Source: Segatella hominis (GTDB lineage: Bacteria > Bacteroidota > Bacteroidia > Bacteroidales > Bacteroidaceae). From it: DNA of 64,000 nucleotides. The translations under genes were made by a program, and so were the position numbers. The stretch is from NCBI RefSeq assembly GCF_019249725.2, contig NZ_CP137559.1:1407501-1471500 (forward strand). The letters are read 5' to 3'. Shown here piece by piece: positions 36,406 through 43,836 of this stretch (within the stretch, counting starts at the first letter, position 1; every line of letters begins with the position of its first letter). The notes under the pieces were generated by a model, which saw only the letters and a list, made by a program, of their open reading frames with translations, had not been told where the DNA came from and made no database searches.

Positions 36406-36852
36406 ATGGCAGATATCAAAATGGAATTTAATGGTAATGTGAGTATTGGCAAAATGTTTGATATTCACGACAACCAGCAGGTTAAAGTTCATTATAACGG
36501 CTATTCGGAGGACAAGGAAAAACAAAGTCAATCTCAGAAAGAAATTTCAGAAGAAGAAAAGGTTACTTTAAAAACGAATCAGGAAGCATTACAAAAAGAA
36601 ATCTTCCGCTTTGTGCATCCTTCACTAGAAGAAAGTGAAGAACAAATGGTGCATCGTGAGGTAGAAAGATTGGTAAAGCGTTTTGACATGAAAGAGATTT
36701 GCATACGGCTGAGTCAATTGAAAAAGGACAAGAAATTGCTCCTACCGGAAAGCCCCCTAAAAGCCTATAATGAATTGGTACGAATGGGATTACCAACGAA
36801 TAAAGGAGGATTTGAATACAAAACATTTTGCAAATATTACAATAAGGTATAG
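36406..36852 (+). CDS. Unrecognised protein 3 with N-terminal IHDN tag
   Basis: 148 residues, starting 3 bases after the previous stop. N-terminal beta-like segment MEFNGNVSIGKMFDIHDNQQ, a charged Glu/Lys/Gln linker (about 35-55), then helices with VERLVKRFDMKEICIRLSQL and a C-terminal small domain (PTNKGGFEYKTFCKYYNKV). The N-terminal segment repeats the C-terminal motif of protein 2 (DIHDN-x-QV), so the two proteins probably share a binding surface or stack with each other. A terminator follows, closing the unit. Function unknown. Confidence 0.62.
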   Translation: MADIKMEFNGNVSIGKMFDIHDNQQVKVHYNGYSEDKEKQSQSQKEISEEEKVTLKTNQEALQKEIFRFVHPSLEESEEQMVHREVERLVKRFDMKEICIRLSQLKKDKKLLLPESPLKAYNELVRMGLPTNKGGFEYKTFCKYYNKV

Positions 36853-36866
36853 GGATTGTTTTTATA

Positions 36867-36909
36867 GCGACCGACACTTGATATAAAATCAAGTATCGGC
36901 CGTTTTTTT
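36867..36909 (+). terminator. Terminator closing the R-M/unknown gene unit
   Basis: Arms CGACCGACACTTGAT and ATCAAGTATCGGCCG (one or two mismatches) followed by TTTTTTTG. Confidence 0.85.
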
Positions 36910-37035
36910 GCATTTATACCAAATATGCGATAACACAAAGAAAGACAATCGGAGATAACCAAAGAACTTTAGAGAAATTGAGAGAACTTTAGAGATGCGA
37001 CCTTCTAAAAGTATTAAATCAAGCTTTTTTCTCCC

Positions 37036-37043
37036 TACTTTTG
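37036..37043 (+). promoter_or_regulatory. -7 element before the replication-like module
   Basis: TACTTTTG followed by CACTCG, 75 bases before the ATG at 37118. Confidence 0.6.
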
Positions 37044-37117
37044 CACTCGTCGAAGAAACAAGATAAAATCCGGAATGGTTTCGGATTTCCTTGAATCATC
37101 TTCGTTTTTTTAGAATT

Positions 37118-37396
37118 ATGCATACAAAATTGATGCGAGTGGTGCAGCAGGGCGAAGCCTTCGCTGTGCAGAGTCAGAAGAGTGAGAACGGGCAAATCAT
37201 GAAATGCAACATCGTGCTGCAGGAAATGGGAGGCAAGTATGAAAACCAGTACGTAGCCACAATGCTGGGCAACCTGGCACAATGCAAGTTCTATCCGGGC
37301 GATGTGGTGGCCGTCACGATGAGATTCTCTACACGTGAATATAATGGACAGGTGTTTCAGGATATTCTCTTGACAGACTTGTATAAATTTAATTAA
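37118..37396 (+). CDS. Small OB-fold-like protein (DUF3127-like)
   Basis: 92 residues from ATG 37118; a frame from 37091 starts earlier but adds no conserved text. The sequence (LMRVVQQGEAFAVQSQKSEN, CNIVLQEMGGKYENQYVATM, GDVVAVTMRFSTREYNGQVFQDI) has the strand pattern and ending of the small DUF3127/single-strand-binding-like proteins of Bacteroidota. A role in binding single-stranded DNA for the primase-like protein downstream is plausible. First gene of a plus-strand group reaching 41115. Confidence 0.6.
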   Translation: MHTKLMRVVQQGEAFAVQSQKSENGQIMKCNIVLQEMGGKYENQYVATMLGNLAQCKFYPGDVVAVTMRFSTREYNGQVFQDILLTDLYKFN

Positions 37397-37493
37397 TTTT
37401 TATTTACTAACCCGAGTGGAGTGAGTGAAGAAATCTCCGGAGGTAAGTAGCGCTACGTTTCTCGCTTTCTTTGCTCTCAATTTCACTAAGGTT

Positions 37494-37895
37494 ATGACAG
37501 AAAATATCAAAGACATCCATCTGTTGATGGACAGCAGTTCACGGTCAAATCACATCTTGTTCCCTAACACGGAGTTGGGAATTGACCTCAAGTTGATGAC
37601 ATGCAAGCCGGGACGCTTGGCTGTCGGAGAATACCTGGACGGTACCATCACACGCGATGGCGAAGACCACTTCTCTTTCATCCAAGACGACTCCAACAAG
37701 AAGAAAGTGAAGGTGATACAGAGAAATCCGCACGTGTATGAAGGGACGTTTATCAACATCAACCGCAAACCGGACGGAACTCTCTACCCTACTTTCAACC
37801 GTCCACGATACACAAAGAAGTTTACCTTCCAGGATTTCTGCTGGGAAGCTGCCAACGAACTTCGCATGGTAGTGGGCGAAATGGCAAAGAAATAA
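37494..37895 (+). CDS. Unrecognised module protein
   Basis: 133 residues from ATG 37494. The upstream in-frame extension to 37425 has no conserved text. Strand-rich N-terminal half (TELGIDLKLMTCKPGRLAVG, EDHFSFIQDD) and RNPHVYEGTFININRKPDG, then a helical end (FTFQDFCWEAANELRMVVGE). No signal peptide. It sits between the small OB-like gene and the large unknown gene, so it is probably part of the same DNA-handling module. Family not recognised. Confidence 0.55.
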   Translation: MTENIKDIHLLMDSSSRSNHILFPNTELGIDLKLMTCKPGRLAVGEYLDGTITRDGEDHFSFIQDDSNKKKVKVIQRNPHVYEGTFININRKPDGTLYPTFNRPRYTKKFTFQDFCWEAANELRMVVGEMAKK

Positions 37896-38188
37896 AACGG
37901 AGTTTTGGGCTTTATAGAGAAAAGGGAACTGGGTGAAATGGCTGACGGTTCATTAGTTTCAGACGGTTCTGCCGTTCCAGTTGTTCCAGTTGTTCCAGTT
38001 GTTCCAAAAAGCATTTTTAGGACAATATTCCTTTTTATAGATTCTATAAATACTTAATAATCAGATAGTTATATATAGATGAAGTGGAATTGGAACCCTC
38101 AAAAAATTAATTGGAACAACTGGAACTGGAACGCTCCAGCCCTACCCCATTTCCTCTAAAAGGCTCATTATCAATAATTTAAGTTAAA

Positions 38189-39526
38189 ATGAAAGCAACA
38201 AATTTGAAGTACGACATTACAAAAAGCACCGCTCCGGCGATGCCAAAACTGGGAAAAGGCACCGAATGTGTGCAACTTTTGCTCTCTCAGATATCAAAAG
38301 ACATGTACGAACCCCTCGTTCCGATGTTTTTCCCTATTCTCGGAGCGCAGGTCAGCGAGACGGAATTCCAGTATCCCGACCTCAGTTGGAAGGAGTTATG
38401 TGGCATGATGGGCAATCTCGTGGCCGATTCGGGATGTAATAAGGGGCAATTGTCCAACATTGTGGAAGCTATCTGTCACAACTTGCGAGAGCACGACAAT
38501 ACGGAACTGGAGAAGCTCGTGGAATGGCAGAAGCAGATGAAAACCAAATCGGCCAACAAGGAGAAACCGGCTCGCCCCGACGTGAGTTTCTGGTTTCCAC
38601 CAGCCGATGTGACCAATGCTGCCTTTATCCAGAATGCCATGACTTGCGAGAAACTTGGCGGACGCACACAATACCTCAATCTGCCCGAGGTAGAGATGGC
38701 CGACAGGATGTGTGGCGGACATAAGCAGATTTCGCAGATGCTGCGCAATATCTACGACCGCCAGCGTTCTGGTGCCTTGCGAGCCACAGCCGAGGGAGTG
38801 ACCGGCAATCCCGTGCTCCGTGCCAATCTTACGATTTCATCCACCCCGTATGCCGCCCGCAAGTTCTATAAGAACGAACTTTTCAACGGTACTTTCGGCC
38901 GAATGGTTTTCTCCTACAAGGCTCGACAGGGACGCGAGGGAAAAATTCCGAGACAGGGTAAATACGACGATACTTTCTATCAGAAGCTGGGCGAGTATCT
39001 GGTGAAACTCAGCATCTGCAAGGGACGATTCATCATCAAGCCGCTGAACAAACTGGCCGACCATCTGGCTGCTGACATGGCTTCGCTGGCCGACCTGACG
39101 GATGATGATGTGCTCTGGGACATCTCGAAGCGCTCTATCGTGTCGGCATGGAAGGCTGGCTGCCTGCTCTGGGTTTTGAACAACCAGACGTGGACGAAGT
39201 CGATGGGCGAGCTGGTGGAATGGATGGTTTATCACGACCTGTGGAGCAAGATGCAGATATTTGCTGATATGCTGAGCCAGGAAGCCGATTCTGTGAGCGA
39301 GGCGCAACGCAGAGGTCCGAAGAATCTGCTCGAGGATTTGCCTGATTCTTTCAACGAGGCACAACTGGAGGCACTCCGTCTCTCATTAGGTAAATCGAAA
39401 GACGGCACGAAAGGACAACTCAGAAAGTGGGTGTTCCGCAAATTCATCACCTTCTCTAACCAGACGGGACTTTACTCTAAGACACAGGAATACCTGAAGG
39501 GAATAACGGTGGGAAAGAAACAATAA
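38189..39526 (+). CDS. Large module protein, possibly DUF3987-like
   Basis: 445 residues, cytoplasmic. Motifs include SWKELCGMMGNLVADSGCNK, VSFWFPPADVTNAAFIQNAM, LNLPEVEMADRMCGGHKQIS and NLTISSTPYAARKFYKNELFNG. No Walker A is visible. The order of segments (a helical lead, then strands around a Pro-Pro-Ala-Asp motif and a helix with MLRNIYDR) recalls the DUF3987 proteins that accompany VirE/primase, DUF4248 and HU genes in Bacteroides, but I cannot confirm that. Ends with a helical bundle rich in DLPDSFNEAQLEALRL. Followed by two TTTTTCCTCCGGGGA repeats and three GAAACTGGTAAAAT cores before the primase gene. Confidence 0.5.
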   Translation: MKATNLKYDITKSTAPAMPKLGKGTECVQLLLSQISKDMYEPLVPMFFPILGAQVSETEFQYPDLSWKELCGMMGNLVADSGCNKGQLSNIVEAICHNLREHDNTELEKLVEWQKQMKTKSANKEKPARPDVSFWFPPADVTNAAFIQNAMTCEKLGGRTQYLNLPEVEMADRMCGGHKQISQMLRNIYDRQRSGALRATAEGVTGNPVLRANLTISSTPYAARKFYKNELFNGTFGRMVFSYKARQGREGKIPRQGKYDDTFYQKLGEYLVKLSICKGRFIIKPLNKLADHLAADMASLADLTDDDVLWDISKRSIVSAWKAGCLLWVLNNQTWTKSMGELVEWMVYHDLWSKMQIFADMLSQEADSVSEAQRRGPKNLLEDLPDSFNEAQLEALRLSLGKSKDGTKGQLRKWVFRKFITFSNQTGLYSKTQEYLKGITVGKKQ

Positions 39527-39527
39527 T

Positions 39528-39572
39528 TTTTTCCTCCGGGGATTTTCTGAAAAATGTTTTTCCTCCGGGGAA
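39528..39572. repeat. Two TTTTTCCTCCGGGGA repeats
   Basis: Copies at about 39528-39542 and 39558-39572, 30 bases apart, directly after the stop of the large module gene and directly before the GAAACTGG cores. Confidence 0.6.
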
Positions 39573-39584
39573 TGAATTCTAAAT

Positions 39585-39660
39585 CGGGAAACTGGTAAAA
39601 TTTAACGATTGAAATTGAAACTGGTAAAATTTTAGAGAATAAAGTCGAAACTGGTAAAAT
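39585..39660 (+). repeat. Three GAAACTGGTAAAAT cores, 29-30 bp apart
   Basis: Cores start at 39588, 39617 and 39647. The same core in 12 copies forms the array at 42713-43084. They lie within 80 bases upstream of the primase-like gene, where a control site or iteron set could act. Confidence 0.8.
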
Positions 39661-39672
39661 AATATTTGATAA

Positions 39673-40869
39673 ATGGAAAAATATGAAATTGAAAAGCTGC
39701 GCGACCTCCCGATAGAGGAGGTTGCCAGCCAACTGGGATTGCAAGTGGCGCGGCATAAGAGTCTCTGCCCTTTTCATAGCGATCATCATGCAAGCCTGTC
39801 GTTCAATACGAGGAAGAACCTGTGCCGCTGCTTTGTCTGCATGGACGAGAGCCTCGACTCCATCGGACTGGTCATGAAATCGCTACACGTGGATTTCCCT
39901 AAGGCGTGCTTCTGGCTCGCTGAAAGGAATGGCATTCTCCTGGAAAAAGTCTGGGGAAGGAATGGCTGGCGGAGGGATTGCAGGTCATCTCCTGCTGCTT
40001 CGGCCGTATCTCCTGCATCTTCGGCTGCTTCGACTGTATCTGCTGCATCTTCGGCTGCTTCGGCTTTATCTGCTGCTTCAGCTGCACCCCGCTCTTTTGA
40101 TGCACCCCACTCTTTTGATGCGGCACGATATGCGAGATTCTTCGAACATCCGTGGCTGAACGAGGCTGCCTGCAGATTTCTTTTTGATGAGAGGAAGATT
40201 GACGGGAGAGTGGCGAGATGGTGCAGACTGAGTTCGTGGACCGACCGCAAGGAGGTGAACTGGCTGCAGATTCCTTACTTCGACAAGGAGGGACGATTAG
40301 TGGGAATACAAAACCGCAATCTGGATTTTCATCGAAAATCTCGTCCCACAGATTCTATGGATTCTGAAAAGACGGGGAAAAGTTCTTGTCCCACAGATTT
40401 CACAGATGACACAGATTCTAAGGATTCTGAGGATTCTAAGGTCTCTATAGGTTCTAAGGATGGCACAGATTCCGAGGAGGCGCCCCGATTCCGTTTTCCC
40501 TACGGCAGCCAATGCAGAATCTACAATCTGCAGGTGCTGAATTTGCTGACACCGGGAGAAAGGCTTTTCATCACGGAGGGATGCAGCGACTGCTGGGCGA
40601 TGCTTTCTGCCGGACATAAGGCTATAGCTATTCCTTCTGCCACGCTTCTCAAACCTGAGGACAGGGATGTGCTCGCCTATATCAGCGAAACGTTCGGAGT
40701 GGAATGGCACATGTTTCCCGACAGGGATGCACCGGGAGAAAGGCTCTTCCTGCAACTCAAGGAGATTCTGCCCTCGCTCATCCATCACCAGTTGCCCCTG
40801 GGATGCAAGGATTTCGGAGAGGCTTATCTGAAAGGATTTAATCCCGCTGAAGAAATCAATCTTTTATAA
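39673..40869 (+). CDS. CHC2 zinc-finger / TOPRIM primase-like protein
   Basis: 398 residues. N-terminal CHC2 zinc finger: Cys32, His35, Cys53, Cys56 in CPFHSDHHASLSF and CRCFVC. A C-terminal TOPRIM domain has RLFITEGCSDCWAML and the acidic pair FPDRDAPGERL. This pairing is that of DnaG-like primases of plasmids, phages and mobile modules. Two odd low-complexity linkers lie between: an Ala/Ser run (about residues 107-140) coded by repeated CTGCTTCGG-like triplet-phase repeats, and an acidic Asp/Ser stretch (about 224-275) in which the dispersed CCCACAGATTT repeat has become coding sequence. The protein presumably primes or assists DNA replication or repair. Confidence 0.85.
   Translation: MEKYEIEKLRDLPIEEVASQLGLQVARHKSLCPFHSDHHASLSFNTRKNLCRCFVCMDESLDSIGLVMKSLHVDFPKACFWLAERNGILLEKVWGRNGWRRDCRSSPAASAVSPASSAASTVSAASSAASALSAASAAPRSFDAPHSFDAARYARFFEHPWLNEAACRFLFDERKIDGRVARWCRLSSWTDRKEVNWLQIPYFDKEGRLVGIQNRNLDFHRKSRPTDSMDSEKTGKSSCPTDFTDDTDSKDSEDSKVSIGSKDGTDSEEAPRFRFPYGSQCRIYNLQVLNLLTPGERLFITEGCSDCWAMLSAGHKAIAIPSATLLKPEDRDVLAYISETFGVEWHMFPDRDAPGERLFLQLKEILPSLIHHQLPLGCKDFGEAYLKGFNPAEEINLL
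40388..40417. repeat. Dispersed CCCACAGATTT element inside the primase gene
   Basis: GTCCCACAGATTTCACAGAT and the following 10 bases match the elements at 25730, 25859 and 47940. A weaker fragment starts at 40342. Here it is translated, giving the PTDFTDDTDS-like linker. Confidence 0.75.
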
Positions 40870-40896
40870 AAAAATGTCTTATAAAAATTTAGTAAT

Positions 40897-41115
40897 ATGG
40901 AAGATTTTATCATTCGTTCGTACACCAAGAAGGAACTGGCTCTGATGTTTTTTCCCCAGAGCAATCCTCGTACTGCCGTCAATCACCTGATGGTTTGGAT
41001 TCGCCGCTGCACCCCACTCTGGGATGAGCTCCTGCAGACGGGTTACAAGACTACCAGCAAGGAGTTTACGCCCAAGCAAGTAAGGGCCATTATCGAACAG
41101 TTGGGGGAACCGTAG
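40897..41115 (+). CDS. DUF4248 protein
   Basis: 72 residues. FIIRSYTKKELALMFFPQSNPRTAVNHL, then WIRRCTPLWDELLQTGYKTTS and the ending FTPKQVRAIIEQLGEP fit DUF4248, a small winged-helix-like family in Bacteroidota that sits beside primase/VirE and HU-like genes. It is probably a DNA-binding regulator, by the QVRAII helix. 27 bases after the primase stop. Confidence 0.85.
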   Translation: MEDFIIRSYTKKELALMFFPQSNPRTAVNHLMVWIRRCTPLWDELLQTGYKTTSKEFTPKQVRAIIEQLGEP

Positions 41116-41144
41116 AATCGCTGGGGTGACCTGAGAGGAATAAC

Positions 41145-41192
41145 AAAAACATCTGGAGTGTATGAAGCCTCATCATACACTCCAGATGTTTA
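41145..41192. terminator. Bidirectional terminator
   Basis: Arms AACATCTGGAGTGTATGA and TCATACACTCCAGATGTT, a perfect 18-base stem around a 7-base loop with A/T tracts on both sides, between convergent genes. Confidence 0.85.
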
Positions 41193-41200
41193 TATCAAGT

Positions 41201-42490
41201 TCATTCTAAAAACACCCCGTATAATGGCATGTTGGTAATATTAGCCTGCTGGCGATAAGGCAGCATGGAATAACGGATAGCAGAAATATCAGGATGCTCC
41301 ATCAGATAATGATGAAGCGAGGTAGCCTTGACACTTGTACCCCCTTTTACCTCAATTGGCAATAAGACACCATCACGCTGAATCAGGAAATCCATCTCCA
41401 TACGAGAGGTATCAGAACTGTAATAATAGACATGTTGCAATCCTGTTGCAAGCAACTGCTGCAAAACATACTGTTCGCTAAAAGCACCTTTATATTCCGT
41501 AAATATCGTATCTCCCAACAATACCTCCTTTGCAGGCGTATCAGCCATGGCACCCATCAACCCACAATCACACAAATAGAGTTTAAATGCCGATAAATCT
41601 TCATAGAACTTCAGAGGCAACTCTGGCTTAGAAACCTTTGTTATCTTATACACCAAACCTGCGTCCACCAGCCATTGGATGGCAAGTTCAAATTCCTTGG
41701 CTCTACCACCCTTCTTCAACACGCCATAAACAAACTTTTTGTTCTCCTTCGACAACTGTCCCAGAATGGATTGCCAAACCATATCGATTCGGGGCACCTC
41801 CTGCGATGGAGCATGCTTGGAGAAATCGCTGGCATAGTTGGAAAGAATCTCATTCTGCAGGCTGCGCACCTGATTGAGCAACTTGTTTTCAACAAATGCC
41901 TTTACCACTTCAGGCATACCACCCACATAATAATATTGTCGCAGCAAGTCCTTCAGTTTTTCATGAAAGGCATTCATCAGTTCATAGTCATGACTATGCA
42001 TCAGCTTCAACAGCTGCTCCTCGCCCATCGCCATGAGAAACTCCTCAAAATCCATTGGGAAGAGACGCATGGTCTGCACCTTGCCAACTGGAAACGAGAT
42101 GCCTGCATGCAAAGCAACTCCCAGCAGAGAACCAGCTACTGCAATATGATATTCCGGAGCATCTTCACAGAAATATTTCAAAGCCTCTAAAGCCTGAGGG
42201 AAAGCCTGCACCTCATCCAGGAAAATAAGTGTTTTACCAGGGATAATATCTACCCCTGTCAAAGCGCTTAAACCTTGAATGATTCTGGCAACATCAAAAT
42301 CACCCGAATAGATGGCCTGAAGGTTTACATTTCTATCGCAACTTACGTAAGCTAAACTTTCAAATTCACGACGACCGAATTCCTTAAGAACATAGGTCTT
42401 TCCACATTGCCTTACTCCATTAAGAATCAGAGGCTTATGATGCTCCTGACTTTTCCATTCCAGTAGCTGGTCATATATCTTTCTCTTCAT
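41201..42490 (-). CDS. AAA_14/DUF4143 ATPase
   Basis: 429 residues from the ATG at 42490 (MKRKIYDQLLEWKSQEH). A longer frame to 42658 exists only because the leader repeat has an 11-codon period; it gives five LCVEKC/SCVEKC units and is rejected because it crosses the promoter. Walker A is GVRQCGKTYVL, Walker B is LIFLDEVQ, a sensor region IAVAGSLLG follows, and the C-terminal DUF4143 domain (about 205-420, with EYKGAFSEQYVLQQLLA and the nuclease-like MEMDFLIQRDGVLLPIEVKGG). The DxxxxxExK-like set in the last motif is typical. The role of this very abundant Bacteroidota family is unresolved. Its leader is the most unusual part. Confidence 0.88.
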   Translation of the reverse strand: MKRKIYDQLLEWKSQEHHKPLILNGVRQCGKTYVLKEFGRREFESLAYVSCDRNVNLQAIYSGDFDVARIIQGLSALTGVDIIPGKTLIFLDEVQAFPQALEALKYFCEDAPEYHIAVAGSLLGVALHAGISFPVGKVQTMRLFPMDFEEFLMAMGEEQLLKLMHSHDYELMNAFHEKLKDLLRQYYYVGGMPEVVKAFVENKLLNQVRSLQNEILSNYASDFSKHAPSQEVPRIDMVWQSILGQLSKENKKFVYGVLKKGGRAKEFELAIQWLVDAGLVYKITKVSKPELPLKFYEDLSAFKLYLCDCGLMGAMADTPAKEVLLGDTIFTEYKGAFSEQYVLQQLLATGLQHVYYYSSDTSRMEMDFLIQRDGVLLPIEVKGGTSVKATSLHHYLMEHPDISAIRYSMLPYRQQANITNMPLYGVFLE

Positions 42491-42494
42491 ATCT

Positions 42495-42644
42495 TTACAC
42501 TTTTCGACACATAAAAATGCCAGTTCATTACACTTTTCGACACATGAAATCATGCTATCATTACACTTTTCGACACATGAAATCATGCTATCGTTACACT
42601 TTTCGACACATAAAGTTAGCGCAAAGATACACTTTTCGACACAT
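42495..42644 (-). repeat. Leader array: five TTACACTTTTCGACACAT repeats, exact 33-bp period
   Basis: Copies start at 42495, 42528, 42561, 42594 and 42627. On the transcript strand each reads ATGTGTCGAAAAGTGTAA, which is a complete small ORF, Met-Cys-Arg-Lys-Val-stop, in four copies; the fifth (42627) has its stop changed by overlap with the promoter -7 box. 33 bases is close to three helical turns. The array fills the whole 5' leader of the ATPase gene. Confidence 0.9.
42622..42629 (-). promoter_or_regulatory. -7 element of the DUF4143 ATPase gene
   Basis: TATCTTTG on the minus strand, overlapping the outermost leader repeat and followed by CGCTAAC; transcription would enter the other four repeats. 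Confidence 0.65.
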
Positions 42645-42712
42645 AAAACCAAGTTCACGTTGCCTTTCCGAGATTCATTTAAGAGTTTTTAACCCTACAA
42701 CACGAAAATGGT

Positions 42713-43084
42713 AAAATTTTGCTCTATAAAAGCGAAACTGGTAAAATTTACAGAAATTAACCCTGCAAGACGAAAATGGTAAAATTTAGCTCTAAAAAAA
42801 GCGAAAATGGTAAAACCAAGCATTTAACACTACAACACGAAAATGGTAAAATTTAGCTCTAAAAAAAGCGAAAATGGTAAAATCAAGCATTTAACACTAC
42901 AACACGAAAATGGTAAAATTTTGCTCTACAAAAGCGAAAATGGTAAAATCAAGCATTTAACACTACAACACGAAACTGGTAAAATTTTGCTCTAAAAAAG
43001 CGAAAATGGTAAAATTTCATGGAATTTAACCTTATAACACGAAACTGGTAAAATTTAGCTCTATAAAAGCGAAAATGGTAAAAT
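42713..43084 (+). repeat. Twelve-core CGAAA(A/C)TGGTAAAA array, about 67-bp unit
   Basis: Cores start at 42713, 42733, 42771, 42802, 42838, 42869, 42905, 42935, 42971, 43001, 43040 and 43070. They alternate between two spacings (30-31 and 36-39 bases; the first is 20). The inner spacers read GCTCTA-A-rich-GC and the outer ones AAGCATTTAACACTACAACA, so each unit carries two cores. It is not a CRISPR: the spacers are conserved. No gene lies inside. Confidence 0.9.
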
Positions 43085-43114
43085 TTTAGGGGATTTCAGA
43101 CTAAATGTTTCACA

Positions 43115-43144
43115 ATCGCACGGCATCGCACGACATCGCACGAC
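43115..43144 (+). promoter_or_regulatory. Three exact 10-bp ATCGCACG(G/A)C repeats upstream of a promoter
   Basis: Tandem copies at 43115, 43125 and 43135, ending 18 bases before the -7 box at 43163, so they cover the -33 region. One-turn spacing is what stacked protein binding on one DNA face would need. Confidence 0.7.
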
Positions 43145-43162
43145 TGGGTATGAGGAATGCCG

Positions 43163-43170
43163 TATCTTTG
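43163..43170 (+). promoter_or_regulatory. -7 element of the small-membrane-protein/HU unit
   Basis: TATCTTTG followed by CATCG. It gives a 235-base leader before the small protein at 43411. Confidence 0.65.
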
Positions 43171-43410
43171 CATCGTGATTCAGAAAGCGCTGAAAAATCA
43201 CTTTCCCAACTGGAAAAATATTTTTCTCTAACTGGGAAGCTGAATTCAAACCAAAATTCGTCAAACCAGACTCCAAGCCCTGCAACGAGTCCTTCGAATC
43301 TCTTACCGGAAAATCTTCGGAAAAGGATAAAACCGAAAGGGAACCATCCCGAAAGCGAGGAAATCCTTTCTGAAAATCTTCTGCGAGAGACGAAGCTAAA
43401 AGGGGGCAAA
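43171..43410 (+). other. Long leader with a repeat shared with the HU leader
   Basis: An in-frame open stretch exists here but it begins before the promoter and codes for Ser/Asn/Pro-rich text without conservation signs, so I treat it as leader. It contains the 30-base element CCAGACTCCAAGCCCTGCAA that recurs before the HU gene at 43650. Confidence 0.5.
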
Positions 43411-43605
43411 ATGCTTATGAGCCAAAACATGAAAGCATTCATCAGGTATCTCATCGTGGCCGTGTGCTCTGCCGTCGTCACATTCCTCTCCAACTCGTGT
43501 ACTGCGGGTCTCGTAATCGGAAAGAACCAGCGACAACATCAGGAGAACAACATCTCCACCCGGGCAGATTCTTCCCATTTCGTTCCGACCATTACCATCC
43601 GGTAA
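43411..43605 (+). CDS. Small single-pass membrane protein
   Basis: 64 residues from ATG 43411 (or 62 from 43417). An AGGGGG Shine-Dalgarno-like run ends 5 bases before the first ATG. One membrane helix or lipoprotein signal: AFIRYLIVAVCSAVVTFLSN then SCTAGLVIG, so a lipobox-like LSNSC is possible. The polar tail has STRADSSHFVPTITIR. Small proteins of this build lie directly before HU-like genes in Bacteroides/Prevotella modules; function unknown. Confidence 0.6.
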   Translation: MLMSQNMKAFIRYLIVAVCSAVVTFLSNSCTAGLVIGKNQRQHQENNISTRADSSHFVPTITIR

Positions 43606-43649
43606 AGGCTGCGAAGGGAAATCAACCAATTATTTCAATCAAATTCAAT

Positions 43650-43679
43650 CCAGACTCCAAACCTCGAAACGAGTCCTTC
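43650..43679 (+). repeat. Second copy of the 30-bp leader element
   Basis: CCAGACTCCAAACCTCGAAA and the next 10 bases repeat 43266-43295 with a few changes. It is in the leader before the HU-like gene. Confidence 0.7.
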
Positions 43680-43820
43680 TCCCTACCCTCTACCCCCCAA
43701 GATTCCTGATTTTCTGAGGAAACGTAATGCAAGAAAAGTCTTGATAGGCGGAAAGGAAGAAAAACAGATTTTGGGAAAGACGGGGACCCCCGGAAAGATT
43801 TCCGGAAGGGAGAAGTTTAC

Positions 43821-43826
43821 AGGAGG
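43821..43826 (+). promoter_or_regulatory. Canonical Shine-Dalgarno AGGAGG
   Basis: AGGAGG 10 bases before the ATG at 43837. Such a perfect ribosome site is rare among the genes of this window and fixes the HU-like start. Confidence 0.7.
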
Positions 43827-43836
43827 TTTTATCATT

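Noticed and set aside
42488..42658. N-terminal extension of the DUF4143 ATPase with LCVEKC repeats
   Set aside because: The repeats are an artefact of the 33-base (11-codon) leader period; the extension crosses the promoter and the conserved protein starts at MKRKIYDQ.
42713..43084. CRISPR array
   Set aside because: The spacers between cores are themselves conserved and alternate between two lengths; there are no variable spacers and no cas genes.
43105..43410. Long in-frame extension of the small membrane protein
   Set aside because: It begins before the promoter at 43163 and the coding text has no recognisable conserved segment, while a ribosome site marks the ATG at 43411.
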